From the NCBI GenBank assembly GCA_024291935.2, contig CM044316.1, positions 4,208,501 to 4,272,500 of the forward strand: a stretch of 64,000 nt of DNA, read 5' to 3'. Origin of the DNA: Okapia johnstoni (lineage: Eukaryota > Chordata > Mammalia > Artiodactyla > Giraffidae). The position numbers and the translations under genes are program-made. Below are positions 41,525 through 52,450 of the stretch, piece after piece (within the stretch, counting starts at the first letter, position 1; each line of letters starts with the position of its first letter). A model generated the notes under the pieces. The model did no database searches and was not told where the DNA came from. It was given only the letters and a program-made list of their open reading frames with translations.

Positions 41525-41795
41525 AATTAACTTATTTATATTTTACTTAACTTATTTGGTTGTGCTGGTCTTTGTTGCTGAGTGTCGGCTTTCTCTAGTT
41601 GCGGTGAGTGGGGGCTACTCTTCCTTGTGGTACTCGAGCTTCTTCTTATAGTGGCTTCTTGTTGCAGAGCACAGGCTCTGGGTGAGTGGGCTTCGGTAGT
41701 TGCAGAATCCCTGGACCAGGGATTGAACCCATGTCCCCTGCATTGACAGACGGACTCCCATCTACTGCACCACCAGAGAAGTTCCCCCTCCCTTT
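41525..41795 (-). repeat. CHR-type SINE, long variant
   Basis: Reverse-oriented, from TTATTTGGTTGTGCTGGTCT to GCACCACCAGAGAAGTTCCC. Confidence 0.85.
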
Positions 41796-41799
41796 TTTT

Positions 41800-44700
41800 T
41801 TTAACAGTGACTTTTTGGGGAAATGCAGCTTCCTGCTGTGGACTTTGTGGTTCCCCCCACATCTGGAGGAAGTGATTTAAGGGTCCTAGTGCCACACTTC
41901 CACCAAGGGGAACACCCACTGAATCGAATGATGGCAGCCTGACTCACAGGGGCCAGAGTGGGGCAAGCTCAGCTTGATCTTGCCCGTGTTGACTGGTGCT
42001 TCCCTGCCACGTTCTCGGGGTCCTGACAGTGAGCCTGTGCCACATTCCCCTTTGGCTGCTCCTTTTACCTGTGGGATTGGTGGTAGGACTCCTGGGGCCA
42101 CTTTCTGTCCCTGAAGAAGCTGGGGTCTGTTGTGCCCAGTGTTGCAAAACCAAGGTGCTGGCAGTCTGTCACCATGTTAGGTGAACAGAGTCAGATAAGG
42201 ATGCTGATGGTGTACACTGTTACGGCGTGTTCCTTTTTTCTGTGCCAACCTTAGAGTCTAAAAGGAGGGTTTGTAAAGAAAGCTTTATTGGGGTGCAGTG
42301 GTCTTGTCTATAGCTGCTGTCACACTGTGACAGTGGCAGAGTTTTGCCATCAGGGACTGTGGCCACCAGAGCCTGAGACCTTGACTCTGTGGCCCTTTAC
42401 GGAGGAGGCCTGCAGTGATGGATCTAGCGTGTTGGGATGGGTATGTTAATAGACTGCGCTGTCCTGGGGCAAAACTCAGGCCCTCGGCCCCTGTGCTATT
42501 GTGTGCAGCCCCGTGAGCCCTGGCAGACAGCTTGGTGTCATGTCTCGGGGTGGGCCCACGCTTCAGAGGATTCTTTTGGTCCAGCTCCTTCATTTCATGA
42601 ATGAGAATGTCTAGAGGGTGGTGGCGAGCCTCAAACCCAAGGGGGTCCACTCGGGCCTGCCTGCACTCTCCGTTTCACGCAGACTGTGCATGCTTTCTGC
42701 CCCTCGTGGGAGGCGCTGGCTTTCCGGGTAGCAGCTTTCCTCAGGCACAGTGTCAGGCTTGGCACAGCTTCCAGCAGGCCTGGCCTTTTCGTTTGTGACC
42801 TTCTGGTGAACTTGGGAAAACATAGTTGCGCTGCCTGGATGGGAGCAGCTGTGTGCGAGTCCCTGGGAGAGCTGGGAGGGCAGGGGTCTGCCTCTGATTC
42901 GAGTCAGGCTTTGGCGGAAGTCCCCCGACCCTCTGCCTCAGCTGCATGGGTGTGCAGCGGGGCTGGTGTCCAGGAAGGGGTCAGTTGCTCACACAGTGTT
43001 TTTGAACGTGTGTTGCACGGCCTGAGCAACAGTCAGGTTAACGGCGGTTTCAGATGGGTTCCCGGTGTGGAGACAGCGGGCAGCAGGTGTCTCCTGCTTT
43101 CCAGGAGAGAGCGCTCACAGGCGGGGCTGGACTTGTGGCTTTGGTGAACCTTTGGAGCTCTCTCAGTTCTGGGCCAGTGCCACCTGTAGTTAGATTCTTA
43201 TGGGCGCCATCTGTAGGTGATTCTGAACTAGATCCCGGAGAAGGCCTTCTTGGGCAGGCCTTTGCCAAGGGGCTGTGGTTTCTGGGTTCTGTTCACAGAA
43301 AAGGCATGATTTTGCTGTTATCTGATAGTGTCACTTCTTCCTTTTTAGAATTGGATGGGACCGTTGAGCTGCTGCAGGACGTGCAAGGATGGTGTGGGGG
43401 GAGTTTGAGGGGAGGGGGCGGTCCAAGGGGGGATGATACGAGGGACACCCTAGGGTGGAGAGACGGCGGAGAGATGTCTGAGGCGGGGGCAGGCCCCAGC
43501 TAGAAGGATGTGTTCCTTCCTCCCCTGGTTGTACTATTTTTGGTATTGGACGCTCACAGATGTCTGCTCGTTCCAGCAAAATACGCTCAGCTCACAGTAG
43601 ATCTGGCAAGCGGGACGAGGACAGCCAGCCTTGGCGGCCTGTGTCCACCTTGTCTCCAGCCTGCTCAGGGGAGGGCACCAGGCCCCTACTTGCTCCCTTT
43701 CCTGTGCACAGAGTCCTGCCAGTCCAGGGCCGTGTGTGTAGAGATCTGGTGATCTGGGCCAGCTTCTCCTGACAGGAAGTGGAGCTGTGTTAAGAAGGAT
43801 TCTGAGGTGGTGTTAGGGTTCGAGTGTAGGATTAATGGTATGTGGCCCCTGGCCCTCCCTGGTCTTAGCCCTGCCATCTGATGTCTCTGTGGGGTGGTCT
43901 CCTTCTTGTCATCGAGTGGGTGAGGTTAGTAACTGACCTCCTGCCCCTCCGCCAGGTGAGCTGGGCCATGAGAGTGGGGCCAAGAGTGGAGTCTCCCAGT
44001 GTGTGCGTAAGTGCACAGGGTGAGGCTCACGGGTTGTCTGCAGAAGGTGGGCTGAGGCAGGGATGCAAAGGCACAAGGCTCTGGGCCCCTTTTCCCTCAG
44101 GGGTTGAAGGTGACCCTGCAGAGTCTGTGCTCCAGAGCCAGGCCGCTCATTGTACCTCATTCTGGGACCTTCACACAGCTCCTGCCACCTGCTTCTACTC
44201 CTCCTGGTTTTGGTCTCTCATGTGAGAATTCAGAGGCCCGGACACTGTGTGACAGGAATTGCCAAGTATGTGATCTGCAGGGCCCAGCTCAGCCCAGGAG
44301 AGCGGCTGGTCTGAGTGGACGTGGTGTTTGCCTCCACACTTCCTTCTTGGAGCTCCTGGTGCTCTTGTTCCCAGGGCTCAGCCATTCAAGAGCGAGCACC
44401 CAGGGTGGGTGTCTCTGTTATTGCATAGCTCAGGGGGGTGGGCGAACTCAGAAGTGTTGAAGTAGGTTCCTGGAGGACACACAGCCCCGGCCTGGGGCAG
44501 GCAGCAGGATGCCTCACACTGGCTGAGCTGGGCTGCTTTTGAGCCAGCCTGCCGACCTGGGTTGGTGGCCTCTGGCCGCACGTTCTGGTGGGGACCTCGC
44601 AGGCCTAGGTGCAGAGGTTCTGGGCGTCTGTGCTCTGTCCCTGGTCAGTGAGGGCCAGGGTAGGAGCCCGACTGTAGGGTGCAGCGCCCGAGCCCGACTG

Positions 44701-46195
44701 GCAAGAGGGGGCTGACTGGGCTCTGGACCTCAGCTCAGCCCCCTGTGAGATGGAGGTGGTGTTGTGGGGGTCTGTCCCTTCCTTCCAGGCCACATCCCTT
44801 GCTATCTGCAGAAGAAGTCAAGGCCTGAGGTGTCTCTGAAAGGGAGGCATTTGCTTCTCTGTTGGAGCTCCAGGCCGAGTCTCCTGGATGCCAGCATTGT
44901 AGACCTCAGACCAGCTGACTCCTCTGCTGCTCAAGGTTACAGGGTCTTTGTGGGACCCTGGAGCCTGTCGACTGGACCGGTGGGTGGCAGGACTTCGTGG
45001 TGGCTGTACAGGGCTTTGCAGAGCAGGCAGTGTAAGTAGCATTTCCCATGACAGCACTTGGAGCATTAGGGGTGGGGAGTGGGGACTTAGCTCAATGCAC
45101 AGGGCTTTGTGAATCAAGGCCTTAGGCAGAATGTAGCCGGGGAAACTCGGTTTAAAATTGGGCCTCGTATTTTTTGTTGTTACCTATTAGCCCATAACCT
45201 GTCAGGGGTACTGAGCTGGTGGTAGGCCTGGCAAGCTGGCCAGTTCTGGAGGGAAGAGTGTTGCTGCTCCTCTGAAAACCGGATGCTAGGATTGTGGGTT
45301 CTGGAGCCTCAAGTTGCTTCCCTTTCCGGCCCAGTCATAGATGAATGTGACAGAAATCAGATGTGCACCACAGTTTCATGTAGGCGTCCAGGAGGAATCC
45401 TGAAGTCTGCGGAAAATTTAGGGGAAATTTAGAACTGCGATCCCCGTGTCATCATTGTCACTCAAGATGAGCTCTGAACCTTTGGTAACTCAGAGAGTCA
45501 CGAGACTGCATTGAAAAAACAGAACAAGAGTGGCATCAGCCAGCCCGTGCGGGCAGATCCCTCAGCAGGGTGGCTGGCCTCCTGCTTCTCCGCGGCCGCC
45601 AGCACTGCCCCGGCTAGTCTGCACAGTGGCCGAGCACCCATCTTCCAGGGCCCGAGATGAAGCAGTGTGTGTATGTGTGTCCTCTGCACACAACAGCCAC
45701 CTGACAAGCCCTCCCCAGACTCCGAGACCCAGGGGAGACCCTGACTGCAAAGAATAAACCCGTGGCATATGGACATGGGGGGTCCTGGTCAGCCCCAGGC
45801 ATCTGGCCCAGGGCACCTGTTCTTCACCTTGGGCGGGCAGCAGCCAGGCCCCAGGAGTGGCATCCCCAGTTTGGGAGTGCCTGGTCCAGTGCCAGGCAGC
45901 ATGGGTTCTGAGTGAAGAGCGATAGTCCTGTGGGCTCAGATCCCACCGCAGGTCAGGAGGGCTTGCTGGAGAAGGCGTGTTTGCTGGGACCTGTTGGAAA
46001 ACTGGAGTTCCTGGGGCCAGAGCAGGTGGTGAGGAAGAGCCTCCACTCCAGGAGGCTGTGCTGATGGGAGCCCATCCTCTTCCAGGAGAGCCAAGATCAG
46101 GGTGAGGCCAGAGTATTGGGGAGGGTGACCAGCACACGTCGCTGCAAGACAGAGGCTTCAGGAGATGGCCTGTGTGCCTGTGCCTCAAACCCTTT
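41800..46195. other. ELL intron 1, mostly unique DNA (4.4 kb)
   Basis: Largely free of recognisable young repeats and without an identifiable exon. This is the longest SINE-poor stretch of the intron apart from 51.8-55.9 kb. Confidence 0.55.
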
Positions 46196-46199
46196 CCCT

Positions 46200-46440
46200 C
46201 TGGGTCTGATTAACAATGTTGCCATAGTTTCATGTGGACAGCAAAGAACTCAGCCAAACATATACATGTATCCATTCTCCCCCTAACTCCCCTCCCATCC
46301 AGGCTGCCACATAACTTGAGCGGAGTTTCCTGTGCTTACACAGTAGGACCTTGTTGGTTATCCATTTTAGATACAGTGGTGTGTGCATGTCCATCCCAAA
46401 CCCCCTATCTTTTCCCCTAGGCAGCTAAGTCTGTGATTCC
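46200..46440. repeat. L1 3'-region fragment (artiodactyl L1-BT-like)
   Basis: Contains CATATACATGTATCCATTCT, CCATCCAGGCTGCCACATAA and GGTTATCCATTTTAGATACA, which I recognise from ruminant L1 copies. Orientation not resolved. Confidence 0.65.
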
Positions 46441-47104
46441 TCTAGGTCTTCCTGGGCTTCTCCCTCCTGCCCTTGCAGTCTGTGTTCAGAGGCCTGCTTC
46501 TCCACATGCCCCCAGCACTCAGTGTGTCCTCGGAGCTGTATGTGCTCCTGTCATGACGTCTGGGACCGCACCGACACGCTGGAGCAGCAGGGTGAACCGC
46601 GTTCTGTGAACTCGCCGTGGGGCCTGGTCAAGGAGGGGCGCGGGTCCTGTGTGGTCCCGTGGCCGGCTCACTGGGCACAGTCTGTTCTGTCGTTCCAGGG
46701 GCCAGCATCCTGCCCCGGATCCAGGATGCTGTCAGCTCCGCTCCCTCCGCAGGGAGAGCCCTGCCCTGGAGGCCGGGAGTCTTCCAGGTGGGGGGCTCTC
46801 CTCAGTTGCCGCATCTGATTCCCTCCCTTCCCTGTCCTCCAGCTCTGCCAGATTCCTTTTCCAGAAATAAAAGCCCCGCCCCCTCCTCCTCACTGGCTTT
46901 ATCCCAGCTCGCCCCCGAAGGTGGGGAGGTGGAGGCAGAGTTCCCACTGGAGTTGCCCGGGGCAGCAGTGCAGGGCTGGGGTGCGGTGCCTGGAGAGCTC
47001 TGAGACCACTGCTTGCAGCACTTGCCCTGTGGCGGGCCTGGGCCCGGCCTGTGACGCTGAGCTTAACACGTTTTCTTTTTCAGCTGGCTTCCCTTTTACC
47101 AAGT
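46441..47104. other. ELL intron 1, GC-rich unique DNA
   Basis: No repeat or exon recognised. AATAAA at 46865 is unsupported by any gene structure. Confidence 0.5.
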
Positions 47105-47129
47105 AAAATCAGCTTTATTGTTACTTATT

Positions 47130-47260
47130 TTAAATATTTATTTATTTTTTAAAAAATTATTTATTCGTGGTGGCGTGCGAGGTCTTGTTCCTTGACCGAG
47201 ACCTGGGCCCCCTGCATTGGGAGCACAGAGTCTTAGTTACTGGACCACTAGGGAAGTCTC
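47130..47260 (-). repeat. CHR-type SINE
   Basis: Reverse-oriented, ending at TGGACCACTAGGGAAGTCTC. Confidence 0.83.
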
Positions 47261-47261
47261 T

Positions 47262-47550
47262 ATTTTTTTATTTTTATATTTTTGTTTTTGTGTGTGCTGG
47301 GTCTTCGTTACTATGCAGGTTTTTCTGTAGTTTTGATGAGCGGGGGCTGCTCTCTAACTGCAGTGGGGCCTCTCATTACGGTAGTCTCTTGTTACAGAGC
47401 CTGGGCTCTAGGGCACTTGGGCTTCAGTAGTTGAGGCTTCCGGTCTCCAGAACACAGGCTCAATAATTGTGGCTCACAGGCTTAGTTGCTCTGCAGCATG
47501 TGGGATCCTCCCAGATCTGGGATCAGATTCTGAGCCACCAGGGAAGCCCA
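47262..47550 (-). repeat. CHR-type SINE, long variant
   Basis: Reverse-oriented, from TGTGCTGGGTCTTCGTTACT to GAGCCACCAGGGAAGCCCA, immediately abutting its neighbours. Confidence 0.85.
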
Positions 47551-47688
47551 GTATTTATTGTTATGTATTCATTTGTTTGCTTGCGCTGGTCTTGGTTGCA
47601 GCCCCGCAGGATCTTTGTTTTCTGTTGAGGCATGTAGGATCTTTAGTTGCAGCACTTAGCTGCATTGGATGGCCAGGGAAGTCCCTCA
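47551..47688 (-). repeat. CHR-type SINE
   Basis: Reverse-oriented third copy of an abutting triplet, ending GGCCAGGGAAGTCCC. Confidence 0.82.
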
Positions 47689-47689
47689 A

Positions 47690-48971
47690 ACCAGCTTTAA
47701 AGCGTCACTTTATAAAGCAGGTGCTGGGCCACCTGGTGGGAGCCGGGGAGTCCTGTTGGGTGGCCCGTGCCCTGGGGGGTTGGGGCCAGCTCTGCCCAGG
47801 AGCTCGTGGCTGTCGGTGAGATTCTGGCCTCATGGGGTCCCAGGCAGTATCCTCCCACTGCCAGAGTGCTCCAGGCCCTTCAGCCTGCCTGTGGTAGAGG
47901 CACCTCAGATGGCAGCTGTGGGGCGTCTGCTTGGAGCCCTGTATCGTTCCCAGTGACCAGGCTCCTTCCTGGGCATCGCAAACCTCGCCAGGCTGCTGAG
48001 TGCTTTCCCCTACAGGGGCTTTTGGGTTCTGCATTTATGGGCCCAGAACCTCTTCCCTCCGTTGGCTCAGAAGCAGAAGAGGAAGGTCGTGGAGTGTCCT
48101 TGTGGAGCTTGACTGTGCCACATGCCCCGCATTCCTGCTTCTCTGTCCTGGAGATATGGGGTGTGGCAGGTAGTGTCACTGCTGTTTGTCTTCCTTCACA
48201 GGATAGGGTTTTGGGAAACCCCAAAAGCCACTGTTTGGGGTCCTGACATGTCCTTGATGAGACTCTACAGGTTTGCTTCTGATTTGGCCGATGGCAGGGT
48301 TTTCCGTGGTGTGTGGGGGGGGTCCCCGTTCTCAGGGTTGACTGAGACAAGCTCACTCTGGTTCCAGTTGCCCAGCGGCCTGCAGCACTGCTGCCACCAG
48401 CATGCCATGGTGCGAGGCTCACTGCTTACGAGGGCCTCCGCCTGGAGCAGTAGGTGCAAGCCTGCACCCCTCCCCAGGGGTCTGTGCCCCTTGCCCCTAC
48501 ACCCGGGCAAGTCCCTTCTGACTCCCTCCTGTCACAGCACGACTCATGGAAAGCGCTCTGTCAGCATAGATAGCGCTGTGGTCATGGCTCCCGGAAGCCT
48601 CTCAGCACCCACAGACACAGGGCCTGCCTTGTGTTCTCAGGGCCCGTCACCCCAGGGTCGCCTTGTCTCTTTTCCGGGTCTGCTGCTCTCCTGGAGCCCC
48701 CGTTCGTCACTGGCCATTGGACTGGGTGTGTGTATCCTTAATGGGATATCCAGCCACAGTGATGGGGTCCCTGCTGTCCTACAGAGTCTGGGACATTTGG
48801 TGGCCTAATGTGGAGTGTCTGCCACCTGCTAACAAACCCCTCGTGTCGGCCAGCAGGCAGTGGTGCCGCTTATGGCTGTGGGGACCTTGATTCACAGGGT
48901 CCCTGGGGTCCCACTGCTGAGGCCCCAGCGTTCTTTCCTTGGCTGCCCAAGGCCTCTCTTTGAAAATCTCC
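47690..48971. other. ELL intron 1, unique DNA
   Basis: No recognised exon or repeat. Confidence 0.5.
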
Positions 48972-49090
48972 TGGGGAATTCCCTGGTGGTTCCATGATTA
49001 GGACTCTGAGCGCTCAGTGCTGGGGGTGTGGGTTTGACCCCTGATCAAGGAATTAAAATCCCACAAGCCTGTGCCACGTGCCAAAAAAAC
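48972..49090 (+). repeat. CHR-type SINE
   Basis: Forward-oriented, from GGGAATTCCCTGGTGGTTCC to GTGCCACGTGCCAAAAAAAC. Confidence 0.88.
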
Positions 49091-49547
49091 AGTCTCTCTG
49101 GTGTCAGTGCCCTTGCTGACTCTCCTCCTTGCCCACCAGGAAGTACCCTCCTGGAGCCCAGGATGCTTCCCAGGGACAGTGTATGAGCAGGCTTGGCGCC
49201 CACCAGGCCTTTGCCGTGAGCCTGTGAATTTGATCGGGCCTTCCCTTTCTGGATCAGTGGTTTCCAGCTTTGTTTTGCTCTTTGCTCTTAAATGGTGCAG
49301 CCAGCTCTTTGACATCAGCTAGGTGTGTCAGATAGACCAGTGGGCAGTACCTCACTGCCCCAGAGCACACCCTGCTGAATGCCGAGGCCCCTTGGGTCCC
49401 ACCCCAGGACTCCAGCTGAGCAACTGGCATGTGCCTAAGACGTTTGGCCAGCCTGACACAGACTCGAGGGAGGGCCGAAGGGGGCTCCGCCAGCCTGTGG
49501 GTTGTACCTTGTTCCCTACCACCCCTCCCCTCCCCCAACAACAGCTG

Positions 49548-49826
49548 CTGCTGCTGCTGCTGCTGCTAAGTCGCTTCAGTCGTGTCCAACTCTGTGCAAC
49601 CTCATAGACGGCAGCCCACCAGGCTCTCCCGTCCCCGGGATTCTGCAGGCAAGAACACTGGAGTGGGTTGCCATTTCCTTCTCCAATGCATGAAAGTGAA
49701 AAGTGAAAGTGAAGTCTCTCAAACGTGTCCGACTCTCCGCGACCCCATGGACTGCAGCCTACCAGGCTCCTCCGTCCATGGGGTTTTCCAGGCAAGAGTA
49801 CTGGAGTGGGGTGCCATCGCCTTCTG
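49548..49826 (-). repeat. BOV-A2 dimeric SINE with a CTG-repeat tail
   Basis: Reverse-oriented dimer with the 13-bp duplication CCAACAACAGCTG at 49535-49547 and 49827-49839. The tail forms about seven CTG units at 49545-49565. Confidence 0.93.
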
Positions 49827-49854
49827 CCAACAACAGCTGACTTGCCTTTAAGAT

Positions 49855-50162
49855 TTTTTTTAATTAATTTATTTTATATTAATTATATATGTTTGGCTGT
49901 GCCTAGTCTTCACTGCTTTGCGTGGGCTTTCTCTAGTTGGGGCGAGCAGGGGCAGCTCTTCATTGAGGGCACGCGGGCTTCAGTGGTTGCATTATGCGGG
50001 CTCAGTAGTTGTGGCTCTCCGGCTTTAGAGCTCGGGCTCAGAAGTTGTGGTACATGGGCTTAGTTGCTCCGAGGCATGTGGAATCTTCCTGGACCAGGGA
50101 TGGAACCCGTGTCCCCTGCATTGACAGGCAGATTCTTATCCACCGTGTCACAAGGAAGTCCA
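49855..50162 (-). repeat. CHR-type SINE, long variant
   Basis: Reverse-oriented, ending GTGTCACAAGGAAGTCC. The right flank AGCAACAACTGACTT resembles the left flank AACAACAGCTGACTT (49829-49843), so it inserted beside the BOV-A2 copy. Confidence 0.85.
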
Positions 50163-50164
50163 GC

Positions 50165-51395
50165 AACAACTGACTTTTCACACCACCTCTGAGTGTGTCC
50201 CAGGATGTTTCCCACGTCCTTTTGCACACCAAGTTGTCTTACTCCCCTAATTTTATAGCAGTGCTGGGCAAAAAAAATCTCTCATTTTTGTTTTCTTGGT
50301 GACTTCTCCTGTGTTTTAGCCACTTGCACTGTCTTCTCCTCTTTGTACCGTATTCATCACCTTTTCTTGGTGGGGAGGGTGTGTCTTTTAACGGGGCTCC
50401 AGTGCAGACTGGCCTCGGCAGCTCTCTCACAGGATTATGCCTGAGTGCTGTCTGCTCACCAGGATGGCACTGCAGCGTGGCCATTCCTTCTCCCAGGAGT
50501 GACCCATCACATTCTTGACAGAACAAGATCACCTCACCTGCTTTGAGTTTTGGCCTGGCTATGCCTGTGAGCAATGCTTACTCATAGGTTTTTCTCTGGC
50601 GAGTCAGATGTGTGAAGTTGGAAACCAGCTGGCCATTTGTCACTTTCTTAAGTGTGACCGTGGACCCAGCTGGCTGATGACTTTGAAACACTTAGACTGT
50701 GTTGTTAGGCTAGTTTTCAGGGTCTTGGATTTGCTTGCATTTACCTCCGTGACATATTAGTGGAAAAAACATGATTGTGGATTGGAAAATACTACATTCT
50801 GTATGACTCCCATTGGTTCCCAAAGTTAGTCCATGTATGTAGAGTGTTCGAGCACGTGCCAACCTCAGGAGTCAGGAGTGGTCAGCTAGGGGGACTGTGC
50901 CAGGCCGAGGGAGGTGTGCTGCCTGTCCCGGGGGCATGGTGAGGGCTCCCTGAACAGTCCGGGCCCTGGTGCTGTGCCAGCCTTGACTGGGATGAGGAGC
51001 CACCATCTGTCAGCCCCGGCACATCACTGCTTCCCTGCAGGAAGCCACAATTTCCCCATCATTTGGTCCTGCAAGGGTGATTCCTATTTCTACCTTTGTC
51101 AGAGTTGATTCCTTGAGGAGGAATCCGCTGACAGGTCTTGCTTGGAGAGCGCTGGATTTGGCCTGCAGGATTTCAAGTGTCATGACCAGAGGGTTGATGA
51201 GGGGGCTGTTAAAGGAATCCATGTCACATGTCTGCATGGTGAGTGCTTGATGAGCACCTTCCGAGGGGATTCAGTCAAATGCTGAACGTGCACTGTGGCC
51301 CTTGTGGAGTTGCCCACCACGTGCATGATAGATGTGGAGACAGGAGACAGCAGTGTGGCTAGTGGTCATGTGTTACTTACATGAGCACTTGTTTT
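50165..51395. other. ELL intron 1, unique DNA
   Basis: No recognised exon or repeat. Confidence 0.5.
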
Positions 51396-51397
51396 TC

Positions 51398-51776
51398 TTT
51401 CTTTCTTTAAATTTTTTGGCCGTGACATGTGTGATCTCAGTGTCCTAACCAGGGATTGAACCTCTGCCGGGCACACCACCCCCCTGGCCCCTGCTCCGCC
51501 TGCGTGTATTGGAATTCTTAATCACTGGACCAGCAAGAGAGAGAGCAAGAGTGAAGTCGCTCAGTCATGTCCAACTCTTTGCGATCACATGGACAGTAGC
51601 CCACCAGGCTTCTCCGTCCATGGGATTTTCCAGGCAAGAGTACAGGAGTGGGTTGCCATTTTCTTCTCCAGGGGATCTTCCTGACCCAGGGATCGAACCT
51701 GGGTCTCCTGCATTGCAGGCAGATGCTTTACCCTCTGAGCCACCAGGGAAGCCCCTGGACCACCAAGGAACTCCCT
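51398..51776 (-). repeat. CHR-type SINE split by a Bov-tA
   Basis: Reverse-oriented CHR parts at 51398-51537 and 51755-51776. A GC-rich insertion of about 40 bases sits near 51460-51500. Confidence 0.82.
51538..51754 (-). repeat. Bov-tA SINE nested in CHR
   Basis: Reverse-oriented, with 13-bp duplications CTGGACCAGCAAG (51525-51537) and CTGGACCACCAAG (51755-51767), one mismatch. Confidence 0.92.
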
Positions 51777-52084
51777 GAATGAGCACTTACTGACTCGTCA
51801 TCACTTTGTTGAGTATCATTTTGAGGTCATCAATACAGTTTTGGGAAAGGTTCTGTGGCTCTGATGATTCTTTTGGTTTTGGGGTGGGGTGCTCTCTCTT
51901 TCCGAGTCTGTCTTGTCAGCTGTCCCTGGTGGGGCCTCCCAGTGTGCCTAGGGCCCTTAAGTGCCCTTTCTCCCAGCCCTCTTCCCTTGCGGCCAGTCAT
52001 TTCCCTGATGGGAGAGCAGACTCAGTGAGATCATATGACCCAGGCTACCCCTGCAGTGCCCTTGCTGCCTTGAAAGGCATGAAC

Positions 52085-52450
52085 AAGGTCATCCCCATTT
52101 TGCAGATGAGAAAACTGACTAGCTCAGGCATGAAGTCTGTCTCCCAAGGCCACACGGCTGGTTAGAGGATGGGCTCCCTCACCCTGAACGTTCTTGGAGG
52201 CCTCTTCTCCTTGCCTTCTTCCTGATGTCCAGGTTGTTGTTGTTTTAAAGAGTGTTGCAGTGGTTTATTTAACAGCATTCAAAAACAGAGGAGGAGCTGG
52301 AGCTCACGTGTGGCAGAGCCGGTTTGTGCTGTTCTGTACGCAGTTTCAAGCAGCTGCTGAGTTATTGCCAGCGCCGTGTGACCAAGTCAGAGAGGTTAAG
52401 TGTCTTACTTAGGTCACACAGCTTCTAAATGGCAGATCTTGAAGTGGAAG
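52085..52450 (-). repeat. Two MIR-like fragments (reverse)
   Basis: Reverse MIR cores are visible at 52093-52170 (CCATTTTGCAGATGAGAAAA) and 52388-52445 (GAGAGGTTAAGTGTCTTACT). Confidence 0.65.

Noticed and set aside
46640..46870. Possible terminal exon ending at AATAAA (46865)
   Set aside because: No coding similarity, no convincing upstream exon chain, and single AATAAA motifs are common by chance.
49548..49826. Recurrent protein-like frames (for example with the phrase LVGCSPWGRKESDTTE)
   Set aside because: These are translations of BovA/Bov-tA SINEs seen at many sites in the window; not a gene family.
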